62,060 nucleotides of DNA, from the NCBI GenBank assembly GCA_030650395.1, contig JAUSDY010000013.1:1-62060 (forward strand), written 5' to 3'. This stretch comes from Acidobacteriota bacterium (GTDB lineage Bacteria; Acidobacteriota; Vicinamibacteria; Vicinamibacterales; UBA2999). Position 1 is the first letter of the stretch, and each line of letters starts with the position of its first letter. The translations under genes and the position numbers were made by a program. The notes under the pieces are model-generated. The model saw only the letters and a program-made list of their open reading frames with translations, searched no databases and had not been told where the DNA came from. Of this stretch, positions 35,363 to 45,098 are shown in pieces.

Positions 35363-35749
35363 TTATTCGTGCTTGCAGTTTGCCTTGAGCCAGCTCGCGT
35401 AGCCCGGCTCTCCGAGCTCGCCGGCCGCGAGGGCCAGCGTCTGAATGGTGGCGTCGACTTCTGTCGCCGTGAACATCTGACCATTTCGTTCCAGGAACAT
35501 GACGGCGATGATGAAGCCCGTCCGTTTGTTGCCATCGATGAACGGGTGGTTCTTCACCACACCGAAAGCATAAGCAGCGGCTAGCTCAAATAATGTCGGC
35601 GTGCCGTAGGCTTGGAGGTTCTCCGGTCGAGCAAGCGCAGAGTCGAGAAGGCCGCTATCGCGAAGACCCGGCGCGCCACCGAACTCCGACAGAAGCCGCT
35701 CGTGGGTGGCGAGGACCACCTCCCTGAGCAGCCAAACCGGAGCCTTCAT
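35363..35749 (-). CDS. doc: Doc/Fic-type toxin
   Basis: A 128-aa protein with the Fic core HPFIDGNKRTG (Doc usually has HxFxD/NANKR) and Doc features GLRDSGLLDSALARPENL and LAAAYAFGVVKNH. Doc phosphorylates EF-Tu. The ATG overlaps the antitoxin stop by 4 bp. The cognate antitoxin is AbrB-like, not Phd-like. Confidence 0.9.
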   Translation of the reverse strand: MKAPVWLLREVVLATHERLLSEFGGAPGLRDSGLLDSALARPENLQAYGTPTLFELAAAYAFGVVKNHPFIDGNKRTGFIIAVMFLERNGQMFTATEVDATIQTLALAAGELGEPGYASWLKANCKHE

Positions 35750-35976
35750 TTCGCCAGTTCGCGCAGCGTCCGGCGATAGCGGTTGATGACACTTTCGGCT
35801 GCTTCCATCTGCCGCTTGAACTCGTCGTTGGACGGACCCACTCGCAGGCCCCCGTCCACCGTTTCGGTCACGCAGATGGTGTCTCCCTCGCCCACTTTCA
35901 GGTGTGCCAGCACTTCCTTTGGAAGCACGACACCCAGCGAATTGCCGATCTTGCGAAGTTTGAGCTCGACGACCAT
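35746..35976 (-). CDS. AbrB/MazE-type antitoxin
   Basis: A 76-aa swapped-hairpin DNA-binding protein: LKLRKIGNSLGVVLPKEVL, then VGEGDTICVTETVDGGLRV. The C-terminal helix (FKRQMEAAESVINRYRRTL) would neutralise Doc. Upstream lies TGTTATAACA (palindromic), ending 23 bp before the ATG, a likely operator, with TACAAT close to the start as a -10 candidate. Confidence 0.87.
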   Translation of the reverse strand: MVVELKLRKIGNSLGVVLPKEVLAHLKVGEGDTICVTETVDGGLRVGPSNDEFKRQMEAAESVINRYRRTLRELAK

Positions 35977-36036
35977 GGGCCCATTGTATCAACAAATGTT
36001 ATAACAGACCACCTTCAAGGTGCGTCTGCTAAGAGC

Positions 36037-37466
36037 TCATTCGTTTCTGAGGGCCACAATCGGATCTACCGTTGTCGCGCGCCGCGCGGGTAGGTAGCTC
36101 GCCACAAAGGCGATCGCGGTCAGGAAGATCGCAACACCGCCGAAGCTGATCGGATCGGTCGCCGTCACGTTATAGAGCAACGACGCGATCACAGTTCGAC
36201 GCGTAGGCGCTGGTCACACCCGGCAGACCTTCAATGCGGCGCATGATGTCTTCGACACGCTGCGACTTACGCTCCTCTGCTTCGTAGCTGTCGCCGGTCA
36301 TGTAAAACCGAAGGGTCAACAACGGCGAGGTGTCAAAACCGGGGCTCGCGCTTTGCAGGTTGAGGTAACTGCGGACGAACAACGACGCGCCGACGAGTAA
36401 TAAGGCAGGTCACCCGGAGGGACCGCGCCGTCGAGCAGCCACACGCCGAAGTAGGCGATCGCGATGCCAAGCGGCGCCGAGGCCAGACCGAGCAGCACGC
36501 ATTCGGTCAACAGTTGCCGCACCATCCGCGCGCGGCCGGCCCCAAGCGCTGCCCGCACGGAAAACTCGCGCTGTCGTCCAGACGCGCGCGCCAGCATCAG
36601 GTTGGCGACGTTGGCGCACGCAATCAGCAGCACCAGCGTGACGGCGCCCATCATCGTCAGCAGCACCAGCCGCACGTCGTCCGGGATGAACTCGTCGGAC
36701 ATCGGCTCCGCGGTGGCGCTCCACCCCTCGCTCGTCAGCGGGTACCGTTGCGCCAGGGTGGTGGCCATCGAGGCGACGTCGGCGCGCGCCCGGGTGAGGT
36801 CGACGCCCGGCTTCATCCGTCCGAAGGCGAAAAGATCGCGGTTACTTCGCGGATTCATTTCCGCAAGCGGCGTGAGCGGAATCCAGACCTTGTGATTTTC
36901 GGGGAAGCTGAACTTGGGCGGCATCACACCGATGACGGTGTGCGGGCGCCCATTGAGCATGACACCGCGGCCGATAATCGACGGGTCGCTGTTGTAGCGC
37001 CGCCGCCACACATCGTCGCTGAGGATGACGACCGGCTCAGCGCCGGTTCGATCGTCCTCCTGGTTGAAATGACGGCCGAGTGCCGGGGGCACGCCCAACA
37101 TCGGGAACAGGTCCCACGTGATGGCGCCGCCCGGGTACCGTTCCGGTTCGGCGCCGTCGGACAGCGTGATGCTGCGGCCGCTGATGGCGGTGATGGACGA
37201 CAACGTCGTGGTCATGGTCTTCCAGTCGCGGAGGCTCTGGTACGACAGGCCCTGATCACGGACACCGCCGCGATCGAACGTTTCGTTGACCACGAGGAGC
37301 CGATCAGCCTCAGCGAACGGGAGGGATTGAATGAGGATGGCGTCAATTACGCTGAAGAGCGTGGCGTTGATGCCGATGCCAAGCGCCAGGCACAAGATCA
37401 CGATTACGGTGACACCGCGATCGAGCCGAGGCTGCGGACGGCGTATCTGATGTCCTGAAGGATCAT
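36037..37466 (-). pseudogene. ADOP-family ABC transporter permease, decayed
   Basis: Homologous to the approx. 800-aa MacB/FtsX-type permeases of Acidobacteriota. Fragments in order: start MILQDIRYAVRSLG, frameshift near 37400, then VIVILCLALGIGINATLFSV to IACANVANLMLARASGRQRE, a large deletion after VPPGDLPYYSS near 36405, FVRSYLNLQSASPGFDTSPL to [12 protein letters not shown], another deletion, then [20 protein letters not shown] and [10 protein letters not shown]-stop. At least one frameshift and two internal deletions. The start overlaps the amidohydrolase stop. Confidence 0.88.
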
Positions 37467-38683
37467 GGCACCACGACCTTGCCGTCCTTCATAACCCACC
37501 GCACGCCGGTGAAGAGGGCATCGATGTTCGTGAGCGGGTCGCCTTCGACCGCGACCAGGTCGGCCAGAAAGCCCGGCGCGACCTGGCCAAGCTTGTCTGG
37601 CATGCCCAGCAGCGCCGCAGCGGTCGTCGTCGCTGTGGCCAGCGCCTGGGCGTTGGTCATGCCGGCCTTGACCATCCAACCAAGCTCGCGCGTGTTCTGA
37701 CCGAACATCGAGTAGACCGCGTCCGACCCCATCCCGATTTTCACGCCGGCCTTGACGGCGCGCCGCACCGACTCGAGGTTGCGCTCGATGTAGTCCTTGA
37801 GCGCGACATCGGAGCCTTGCGCAAAGCCGTACTCGGCCTGCGCATCGATGTAATAGCGGTTGTGATCGACGGTCGGCACCCACACCGTGCCGCGCCTGGC
37901 CATCTCGGCGAGGGTCTCGTCATCGACGTCTGCGCCGTGCTCGACGGAATCCGCTCCCGCGCGAACGGCGTCTCGCACACCGCTCGCGCCGTAAGAGTGG
38001 ATCGCGACCTTCTTGCCAAGCGCGTGGCCCGCGTCGACGATTGCCTTCATCTCGTCGAAGGACACCGTCTGCGTGCCGTCGACGTTTTCGAAACCTCCGC
38101 GCGATCCGAACACCTTGATCCAATCGACCCCCGCCTTGACGCGCTCCTCGACGAGCTTCTTCATCGCCTCCGGATCGGGCGGCTGACCCTGACGCGCGGA
38201 AAGGCCCGGGCCGGACGCGAGAATGCGCGGACCGATCATCGCGCCCGATGCGATGAGCTCGCGCATCGCGAGATCCATGTCGTTGCCGGCATTGAGGTCG
38301 CGGACCGTGGTGACGCCGGTCTCGAGGGTGAGGCGGGCATTCTCCTGCGCGAGAAACACCGTGACGGCAGGCAAGCGCCGTTGGCCTCGCGGCCGCGTGC
38401 CGGGCTTGCGATCCCAGTAATAGGTGATGTGCGTGTGGAGATCGATCAGCCCCGGCAGGCCGGTGTATTTGCGAAGGTCAACGACCTCCGCGCCCTTTGG
38501 CACCGCGGCGTTTCCGCTGCCGACGGCGACGATTCGATCACCCTCCACGACGACCACCGCGTCGGCAATGACCTTCGTGCCGTCCCAGAGGCGGCCGAAG
38601 CGTGCCGCGCGGGTCTGCGCGTCCGCAGGCAAGACGCCCGCGATCAAGAGCAACGCGCACAGCCACGCTCGAGTGAGTGTCAT
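37463..38683 (-). CDS. Exported amidohydrolase (imidazolonepropionase-like)
   Basis: A 406-aa protein with signal peptide (MTLTRAWLCALLLIAGVLP). Amidohydrolase metal site: GLIDLHTH, carboxylated-Lys candidate in VDWIKVFGS, AIHSYG, SVEHGA and GMGSDAVY. The C-terminal composite domain returns (GFLADLVAVEGDPLTNIDAL). Similar enzymes are secreted dipeptidases or prolidase-like hydrolases; substrate not predictable. The in-frame ATG at 38719 would precede the signal peptide and is less likely. Confidence 0.88.
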   Translation of the reverse strand: MTLTRAWLCALLLIAGVLPADAQTRAARFGRLWDGTKVIADAVVVVEGDRIVAVGSGNAAVPKGAEVVDLRKYTGLPGLIDLHTHITYYWDRKPGTRPRGQRRLPAVTVFLAQENARLTLETGVTTVRDLNAGNDMDLAMRELIASGAMIGPRILASGPGLSARQGQPPDPEAMKKLVEERVKAGVDWIKVFGSRGGFENVDGTQTVSFDEMKAIVDAGHALGKKVAIHSYGASGVRDAVRAGADSVEHGADVDDETLAEMARRGTVWVPTVDHNRYYIDAQAEYGFAQGSDVALKDYIERNLESVRRAVKAGVKIGMGSDAVYSMFGQNTRELGWMVKAGMTNAQALATATTTAAALLGMPDKLGQVAPGFLADLVAVEGDPLTNIDALFTGVRWVMKDGKVVVP

Positions 38684-38742
38684 GCGCCGAAGGATAGCCG
38701 TGTTGCCGGGCGCGGGCAATCAGTTAGAGTGTCTGCCAGAGC

Positions 38743-40089
38743 GTGTCGATGCACATCGTGATTGTCGGCGGCGGGCAGGTCGGCGCCGCGCTCGCCCGAG
38801 CCCTGGCTGCCGACAATGAAGTATTCGTGATCGATCACGATCCGGCGGTGGCCGACGTGTTTGCGAGCCTGGACGTGGAGTTCATCCCCGGAAGCGGCAC
38901 GAGTGCGGACGTGCTGGCCCGAGCGGGCATCAAGAACGCGGCATTCCTCGTGGCCTGCACCGGCCTGGACGAGGTCAACATCGTCGCCTGCGCGATTGCC
39001 AACAAGATTGGCAGTCCCGAAACCATCTGCCTCGTGTCGCGCGCCGATTTTCTCGGCGCGTCTCCCGAAGCCGGCCTCGAACAATTCGGCATCAACCGCG
39101 TGCTGTGGCCCGAGGCGCAGCTGGCCGCCGACATCGAACAGGTCGTTACCGCACCCGGGGCGATCGACGCGGAGGTGTTCGCCGGCGGCGTCGTGCGGTT
39201 GCTGGAGTACCGGCTCGAAGCTGATTCCGCCCTGGTGGCCGCGCCGGTGCGTAGCCTGCATCTGCCACGCGGCTCGCTGATCGTCGCGGTGAAGCGCAGC
39301 GGCAAGCTATTCGTGCCGCGGGGCACGACGCAGCTGGCGGCGGGCGACAAGATCATCATCATGGGCACGCCGGAGGCGATGCGCGAGGTCGCGGCTCTGG
39401 TCCGGCCCGGCGAGACCGGGGAACGCCAGAAGGTGACGATCATCGGCGGCGGCGACGTCGGCCTCGAAGTCGCCGAGCGGCTCGAGAAGGTCGCCAGTGT
39501 CGAAGTCCGCATCATCGAGCGCGACGCCGCCCGCGGGGCGAAGCTGGCGGCCCGGCTGAGCCGCACGCTGGTGCTCAACGGCGATGGCACCGACCTCGAG
39601 CTCCTCGAATCCGAAGACGTCGGCCGCAGCGACGTGCTGGTGTGCGTCATCGACAACGACGAGCGCAACCTGCTGGCGTCGTTGCTCGGACGGCAGCTCG
39701 GCGTGCCGAAGATCGTGACGCGAGTGAGCCGGCCGGGCAACCTGCGCCTGTTCGAACGGGTCGGCATCGACGTGGCCCTCTCGGCGCGGGGCGCCGCGGT
39801 GGCCTCGATCCTTCATCGCATCTCTGGCGGGACGTCGAGCCTGGTCGCTGTGCTGGAGCACGGTGAAGCGCGCGTACTGGAGCTCACCGTTTCTCCGAAC
39901 TTCGTCGCCCGTGACCTCAAGGCGATCGGCACGCCTGAAGACGTGATCGTGGCCGCGATTCTGCGAGGCGACCTGGCGATCGTGCCGCGCGGCGACGATC
40001 GCATCGGGCCCGGGGATCGCATTCTGGTGTTCTCGACCGGCGCGGCTAGCGAACGCGTCCAGGCGTACTTTAGCGGCACGGGCGGCTAG
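38743..40089 (+). CDS. trkA: Trk system K+ uptake protein TrkA
   Basis: A 448-aa peripheral membrane protein with two RCK units. First Rossmann motif HIVIVGGGQVGAALARAL with VIDHDP; second VTIIGGGDVGLEVAERL with IIERD. Each is followed by a TrkA_C domain (SLIVAVKRSGKLFVPRG; VIVAAILRGDLAIVPRG). Binds NAD(H)/ATP and gates TrkH, encoded 15 bp downstream. GTG start at 38743; ATG at 38749 (MHIVIVGGG) is equally plausible. Confidence 0.93.
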   Translation: MSMHIVIVGGGQVGAALARALAADNEVFVIDHDPAVADVFASLDVEFIPGSGTSADVLARAGIKNAAFLVACTGLDEVNIVACAIANKIGSPETICLVSRADFLGASPEAGLEQFGINRVLWPEAQLAADIEQVVTAPGAIDAEVFAGGVVRLLEYRLEADSALVAAPVRSLHLPRGSLIVAVKRSGKLFVPRGTTQLAAGDKIIIMGTPEAMREVAALVRPGETGERQKVTIIGGGDVGLEVAERLEKVASVEVRIIERDAARGAKLAARLSRTLVLNGDGTDLELLESEDVGRSDVLVCVIDNDERNLLASLLGRQLGVPKIVTRVSRPGNLRLFERVGIDVALSARGAAVASILHRISGGTSSLVAVLEHGEARVLELTVSPNFVARDLKAIGTPEDVIVAAILRGDLAIVPRGDDRIGPGDRILVFSTGAASERVQAYFSGTGG

Positions 40090-40104
40090 GTCCGCTCCAG
40101 GTTC

Positions 40105-41592
40105 ATGCGGCTGTCCCTCGTCGTTCACGTCTGCGGCCTTCTGATTCGCGTCTTCGGCTTGATGTTCCTCGCGCCGCTGGCGATCGCGCTGGTCTACCGC
40201 GAATTCAACGACGCCCTCGGGTTCACCGTGTCGGCGGTCGTCACGGTCACGATCGGGCAGCTGATGCGGCAGGCCGGAGGCATTTCGGCCGAACAGGCGC
40301 TCGAAGGCATGCGGCGCGTCGAAGGCTTCGCGGTCGTGTCGGCCTCGTGGCTGTTGATCGCCGGCTTCGCCGGCATTCCGTACCTATGGGTCGGTCTTGG
40401 CCCTATCGACGCGATGTTCGAATCGATGTCGGGGTTGACGACAACTGGTGCGACCGTTTTTCGCGACTTCTCGCAGTATGGCCGCGGCATTTTTTTCTGG
40501 CGATCGATGAGCCAGTGGCTTGGCGGCATGGGGGTCATCGCGCTGTTCGTCGCTGTTCTGCCACGTCTGGCGATCGGCGGGCGCGAACTGTTCTTTGCCG
40601 AGGCCCCGGGACCCGACGACGAGAAGGTCAGCCCGCAGATCCGCCGCACGGCGGCCATCCTGTGGCGCTTGTACACCATCTTGACGCTGCTGCTGATCCT
40701 CGCGCTGAGGTTGGTTGGATATCCGCTGTACGATGCCATCGTCCACGCGTTTACCACTCTGTCGGCGGGCGGGTTCTCGCCCCATCCGCTGTCGATCCAG
40801 GGTTACCAGAATCCCGCGGCCGAGTGGGTCATCATCGTGTTCATGTTCCTGGCTGGCGCCAACTTCGCGCTGCAGTATCGGGCCTTGGCGCGCCGCGACG
40901 CGCGGATTTTCGTGCGTGACGAAGAGCTGCAGGCGTACACCATCGTCGTGCTGGTTGCGGCCGCGCTGGTGGTCGTCGCGCTGTGGCGAAGTGGCAGCTC
41001 CAGCGATCTGGTGCGCATCGCCCTGTTTCAGGTGCTGTCGATCATCACCACGACGGGATTTGCGAGCGAGGATTTTCAGCTGTGGAGCGACCAGGCCAAG
41101 ATGGTGCTGCTCGGCCTGATGTTCATCGGCGGATGTGCCGGCTCGGCCGGTGGCGGCCCCAAAGTCGTGCGACACGTCCTGCTCGCGCGCTACACGATCC
41201 GCGAGCTGCGGCGGACGCTGCATCCCCGCGCGGTACTGCCAGTAAAGCTCGGCGGCCGGGTCGTGCCGGAAACGGTGCTCCAGGGCGTCGTCGTGTTCTT
41301 CCTGTTCTACATGCTGACGTTCGCGCTGTGTTCCGCGGCCGTGATCTTTCTCGGCGCCGACATCGTCACGGGCATTTCGGCCACCGCCGCGACGCTCGGC
41401 AACGTCGGTCCGGGCTTCAACCAGGTCGGGCCGATGGCGCACTATGGGGACCTTCATCCGGTGAGCCGCATCGTGCTGACACTGGCGATGTGGATCGGAC
41501 GCCTGGAAGTGCTGACCGTGCTGGTGATCTTACGGCCCGAAGCGTGGCGCTCGGGCCAATGGAGCTCCGGAAACCCGAGAGCGGGGAGCTAA
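40105..41592 (+). CDS. trkH: Trk system K+ uptake protein TrkH
   Basis: A 495-aa polytopic membrane protein. Selectivity-filter repeats: FESMSGLTTTGATVF, FTTLSAGGFSPHP, ITTTGFASEDF and SATAATLGNVGPGFN. GGCAGSAGGGPKVVR is the conserved segment after the third filter. K+ translocating subunit partnered with TrkA. Confidence 0.94.
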   Translation: MRLSLVVHVCGLLIRVFGLMFLAPLAIALVYREFNDALGFTVSAVVTVTIGQLMRQAGGISAEQALEGMRRVEGFAVVSASWLLIAGFAGIPYLWVGLGPIDAMFESMSGLTTTGATVFRDFSQYGRGIFFWRSMSQWLGGMGVIALFVAVLPRLAIGGRELFFAEAPGPDDEKVSPQIRRTAAILWRLYTILTLLLILALRLVGYPLYDAIVHAFTTLSAGGFSPHPLSIQGYQNPAAEWVIIVFMFLAGANFALQYRALARRDARIFVRDEELQAYTIVVLVAAALVVVALWRSGSSSDLVRIALFQVLSIITTTGFASEDFQLWSDQAKMVLLGLMFIGGCAGSAGGGPKVVRHVLLARYTIRELRRTLHPRAVLPVKLGGRVVPETVLQGVVVFFLFYMLTFALCSAAVIFLGADIVTGISATAATLGNVGPGFNQVGPMAHYGDLHPVSRIVLTLAMWIGRLEVLTVLVILRPEAWRSGQWSSGNPRAGS

Positions 41593-41609
41593 CGGATTGG
41601 TTACCAGAG

Positions 41610-42344
41610 TCAGGGCAGCAGGGCGAACAGTCTCGTCGGGCCGCCGCTGCCGCCGGCGAGATTGATTGGCGCGACGACCACTGTGAATCCTCTTGGCGGC
41701 AGTGACGTCAATCGAGCCGCGTTCTCGATGTGGAACACATTCAGCCGCATCGTCAGGTTGTGGGTCTCGAACTTCGCCGACGGTCCGTAATCCACGCTCG
41801 GCGTGTCGATGCCCAGGCCGGCGACCTTGCGATCCCGCGCGAGGTAAGCAGCAGCGTCCGGATGAACGCCGGGAAAATGCTTCACGCCGCCACGGTCGTT
41901 CATGTATTTCTTCTGGTCGGGCCAGCGCACATCCCAGCCGGTCGCGAACAGCACGATCGAGCCTTCGGGGATCACGCCGTTGCGCGCCTCGAACGCCTTC
42001 ACGTCGTCGACGGTGATTTGGTAGTCCTCGGGTTTCCCCGTCACGTTGATGCAGATCCCGGGACGCACGAGGCGATCGACCGGGATGCGGTCAACGGTCC
42101 ACGCGCCGCCGAAATGGGCAGGCGCATCGAGGTGAGTGCCGAAGTGTTCGTCGGAGCTGAACGCGCCGCCGACATAACCACCTCCATCGTTTCCTTTGCG
42201 CTGGAAGACGCGATCGCCGGTCCAGCTTGGATCCGTCACCGCAAGCGGATGGCCGAGGTCAACGACGCGTTGCGCAAGAACCGGTGCGGCTGCGCCGAGC
42301 GCGACGACGAATACGACGGCCCGAATTCGGTGGTGAGCGCTCAT
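41610..42344 (-). CDS. Exported cyclase family protein (kynurenine formamidase-like)
   Basis: A 244-aa protein with signal peptide (VVFVVALGAAAPVLAQ). The metal-binding motif is HFGTHLDAPAHF (HxGTHxDxPxH); downstream conserved parts are VLFATGWDVRW, FPGVHPDAAAYLA and GLGIDTPSVDYG. This family hydrolyses formamide or lactone substrates. Convergent with trkH. Confidence 0.88.
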   Translation of the reverse strand: MSAHHRIRAVVFVVALGAAAPVLAQRVVDLGHPLAVTDPSWTGDRVFQRKGNDGGGYVGGAFSSDEHFGTHLDAPAHFGGAWTVDRIPVDRLVRPGICINVTGKPEDYQITVDDVKAFEARNGVIPEGSIVLFATGWDVRWPDQKKYMNDRGGVKHFPGVHPDAAAYLARDRKVAGLGIDTPSVDYGPSAKFETHNLTMRLNVFHIENAARLTSLPPRGFTVVVAPINLAGGSGGPTRLFALLP

Positions 42345-42364
42345 GGCGCTTACTGTAATCCCAA

Positions 42365-42412
42365 GCGGAACTAAAGTTCCGCTCTATACCCAGGCGGGAC
42401 TAAAGTCCCGCC
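42365..42412. repeat. Two hairpin repeats with CTAAAG apex
   Basis: GCGGAA-CTAAAG-TTCCGC (42365-42382) and GGCGGGA-CTAAAG-TCCCGCC (42393-42412). Perfect stems, identical apex, different stem bases. The second one supplies the last codons of the MFS gene (DVEAGL). A third, with the first stem, is at 45906-45925. Confidence 0.85.
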
Positions 42413-43641
42413 TCTACATCGCGCTCTCGATTGGGAAGGGGAGTCAGCAATGCGGCGACAGCCGTGAGGGCGATCACGGCCGCAAGCAGGTTGAACATCG
42501 CGGCGTAACTGCCGGTCCACTCGATACACCATGCCAGCAGCAGCGGGCCTACCGCGGAAGCCACCACCGTCAGCGCCTGGGCGGCGCCCTGGATGCGGCC
42601 CAGATTGCGGCGGCCGAAGACGCGCGGCCACACGCTGAAGAACAGCACCATCACGAGGCCGCCGCCGAGGCCCATCGCGACCGCCCACAGCATCACCTGT
42701 GCGATCGTCGCAACGTGCGGAAGGGCCGCGAGACCTGCCGTGAGAATGAAGAGAGACAGCGCCAGCAGCTTCGGCAATGACACGCGCGTGGCGAGCCAAC
42801 CACCGCCGAAGTTGCCCACCAGCGCCGTCATCGCTGTGACGATCAGCGTCTGGTAGTAGACGCTCGCGTCGAACCCGCGCTCGGCGAGGATCGATTCGTT
42901 GAACAGCCCGATGCCCGACGCCACCAGGCCATAGAGCGCCGCGCCGATCGCGAAGACCCAGAACGTGGGCGTCGCGATCGCGTCCTTCCAACCCATGCCC
43001 GACAGGAAATCCGCCGCGGCCGGCAGCGTCAACGGCTTGTTCTCACCGTCGGGCGTCACGCCGATCGACTCAGGGCTGCGGCGCGCCAGCAACCATGACA
43101 ACGGCGCGAGACCGGCGACGAGTGCGACGCCCACCGCAAACCAGGCGGCACGCCAGCCCCTCGACTGCACCAACGACCCGACGATCGGAAACGCCGCCAT
43201 GAACCCCATGCTCATCACGATGCTGTAGATCGCCATCGCGGTGTCGATGCGGCGCACGAACCACTGGCCAACCATGGCGAGGCTGATCACCGATAACGCG
43301 CTCTGGCCAAGCCCGCGCGTCAGGGCGACGCCGAGCGCGAGCGCCCAGAACGATCGCGCCTCGCTCATGAAGCAGACGACCACGCCCAGTGACAATGACA
43401 CCGTCGTGAGCATGACCCGCGCGCCGAAGCGATCGACGAAACGCCCGATGCCGATCGCAAACACGGATCCGATGAGCGTCGCCCAGAGGTTGAGTTGAGC
43501 GTAGGCGACGCGGCTGATCCCGAGGTCGGCGATCAGCGGTTCGGTGACGAGGCCGAGGCCCTGCGTGCGTCCCGGCAAGGTGCCGACCATCGCCGCCGCC
43601 GCGAGCAGCAACATGATCCAGCCGTAATAGACGCGTGCCAT
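42400..43641 (-). CDS. MFS transporter
   Basis: A 413-aa protein of 12 helices. Motif A-like GRFVDRFGARVML in the loop after helix 2, and a second-half equivalent GGWLATRVSLPKLL. No substrate-specific motif recognised; oxalate/formate-type and monocarboxylate-type MFS are similar. I start at MARVYYGWIMLLL; the in-frame ATG at 43668 is in the heptamer array. The last residues come from a dispersed hairpin. Confidence 0.88.
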   Translation of the reverse strand: MARVYYGWIMLLLAAAAMVGTLPGRTQGLGLVTEPLIADLGISRVAYAQLNLWATLIGSVFAIGIGRFVDRFGARVMLTTVSLSLGVVVCFMSEARSFWALALGVALTRGLGQSALSVISLAMVGQWFVRRIDTAMAIYSIVMSMGFMAAFPIVGSLVQSRGWRAAWFAVGVALVAGLAPLSWLLARRSPESIGVTPDGENKPLTLPAAADFLSGMGWKDAIATPTFWVFAIGAALYGLVASGIGLFNESILAERGFDASVYYQTLIVTAMTALVGNFGGGWLATRVSLPKLLALSLFILTAGLAALPHVATIAQVMLWAVAMGLGGGLVMVLFFSVWPRVFGRRNLGRIQGAAQALTVVASAVGPLLLAWCIEWTGSYAAMFNLLAAVIALTAVAALLTPLPNRERDVEAGL

Positions 43642-43642
43642 G

Positions 43643-43722
43643 GGCAATAACGAATAACGAATTACCAATAACCAAAGGGGACAGTGTTGGTTATTGCAAA
43701 TTCGTTATTGGTTATTTAAGAG
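43643..43722. repeat. Heptamer array 3 (ATAACGA) with inverted partner
   Basis: ATAACGA-ATAACGA-ATTACCA-ATAACCA (43646-43673), spacer AAGGGGACAGTG, then the complementary TTGGTTATTGCAAATTCGTT and ATTGGTTATTT. Lies in the divergent promoter region between the MFS transporter and the propeller protein. Same heptamers as array 1. Confidence 0.85.
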
Positions 43723-43810
43723 CATCATCCCTCAAGTAGGCTTGAGCCCGTCACGCGCCACGGTAAACGCCAGGTCGGCAGCCGGCAGTAGTCAGGAAGC
43801 AAGACCGACA

Positions 43811-45034
43811 GTGAGAATCCTTCTAATTTGCGCCTTCTGTGTCGCCTCCTGTGCTGTCGAATTGGCGGCGCAGGACTGGCCGGAGTTTCGCGGGCCGGGC
43901 GGGCAGGGACAGTCATCCGAGCGCGACCTGCCGTTGGAATGGGCCGAGACGCGCAACGTGGCGTGGAAGACGGCGCTCCCCGGACTCGGCTGGTCGTCGC
44001 CCGTCGTCTCCGGCGGCAAGGTGTGGATCACGACCGCGATCGAACAGCGCGGTGTGTCGTTACGGCTGATGGCGTTTGACGCCGCCACCGGGCGCGAGGC
44101 GCTCAACGTCGAGGTGTTCCACCTGACCGGCGCGCGCCGCGAAATCAATCCCAAGAACAGCTGGGCGTCGCCGACGCCGATCGTCGAGGGCGACCGCGTC
44201 TACGTGCACTTTGGCGCCGACGGCACCGCGGCGCTCTCGACCGACGGCACGGTGATCTGGAAGCAGCGCTTCGAATACGAATCGCAACACGGCGCCGGCG
44301 GATCACCGGTGGTGTACGGCGGGTTGCTGATTCTCAATTGCGACGGCAGCGACAACGCGTTTGTCGTCGCTCTCGACAAGACCACCGGCACAGTGAAGTG
44401 GAAGACGAATCGGCGCTATCCCGCCGACCAGGCGTACACGACGCCCCTTGTGATCCGCGCCGGCGATCGCGATCAGCTGATCAGCGTGGGCGCCTATCGC
44501 GCGACGGCGTACGATCCCCTGACCGGAAAGGAGATCTGGCGCGTCAGCTATTCCGACGGTTTCTCTAACGTGCCACGTCCCATTTACGGGCATGGCCTGG
44601 TTTACATCGCCACCGGATTTCAGCAGCCCTCGATGATCGCCGTGCGTCCCGATGGGCTCGGCGACGTGACCAAGACCCACGTCGCCTGGAAACTCGCGAG
44701 GGGCGCGCCCCTGACCCCCTCGCCGCTCATCGTCGGTGACGAGTTCTACATGGTGAACGACGCCGGAATCGCCTCGTGCCTCGATGCCAGGACCGGGACG
44801 GTGATCTGGCAACAGCGGCTGGGTGGCACTTATTCAGCCTCTCCGGTTTTTGCCGATGGGCGCATATACTTTCTGGCCGAGCAAGGGGTGACGATCGTGA
44901 TTGCGCCCGGCAAGGAATTTCGCCGATTGGCGACCAACCCGCTGAACGGCGGGCTGCTGGCGTCAATGGCGGTCTCGAACGGCTCGCTCTTCTTGAGGAC
45001 TGATAGTCACTTGTACCGAATCGTCGCCCCGTAG
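43811..45034 (+). CDS. Exported PQQ-like beta-propeller protein
   Basis: About 407 aa from a GTG at 43811 directly before the signal peptide (VRILLICAFCVASCAVELAA). WPEFRGPGGQGQS is the typical start of these proteins. Repeated blades: AFDAATGREALNVE, ALDKTTGTVKWKT, AYDPLTGKEIWRV, CLDARTGTVIWQQ. No quinoprotein dehydrogenase catalytic motif seen. Periplasmic; function unknown, BamB-like scaffolds being one option. Confidence 0.86.
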   Translation: MRILLICAFCVASCAVELAAQDWPEFRGPGGQGQSSERDLPLEWAETRNVAWKTALPGLGWSSPVVSGGKVWITTAIEQRGVSLRLMAFDAATGREALNVEVFHLTGARREINPKNSWASPTPIVEGDRVYVHFGADGTAALSTDGTVIWKQRFEYESQHGAGGSPVVYGGLLILNCDGSDNAFVVALDKTTGTVKWKTNRRYPADQAYTTPLVIRAGDRDQLISVGAYRATAYDPLTGKEIWRVSYSDGFSNVPRPIYGHGLVYIATGFQQPSMIAVRPDGLGDVTKTHVAWKLARGAPLTPSPLIVGDEFYMVNDAGIASCLDARTGTVIWQQRLGGTYSASPVFADGRIYFLAEQGVTIVIAPGKEFRRLATNPLNGGLLASMAVSNGSLFLRTDSHLYRIVAP

Positions 45035-45098
45035 CGAAAATTGCCTTGGCACTAAACGATCGCCCTGCACTGACGTATTGCTATTTTGGAGAACCGTA

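Noticed and set aside
37390-37466. TGA/TAA breaks in the ADOP permease as recoding
   Set aside because: The break is a frameshift with a TAA and there are large deletions; no UGA at a Cys position.
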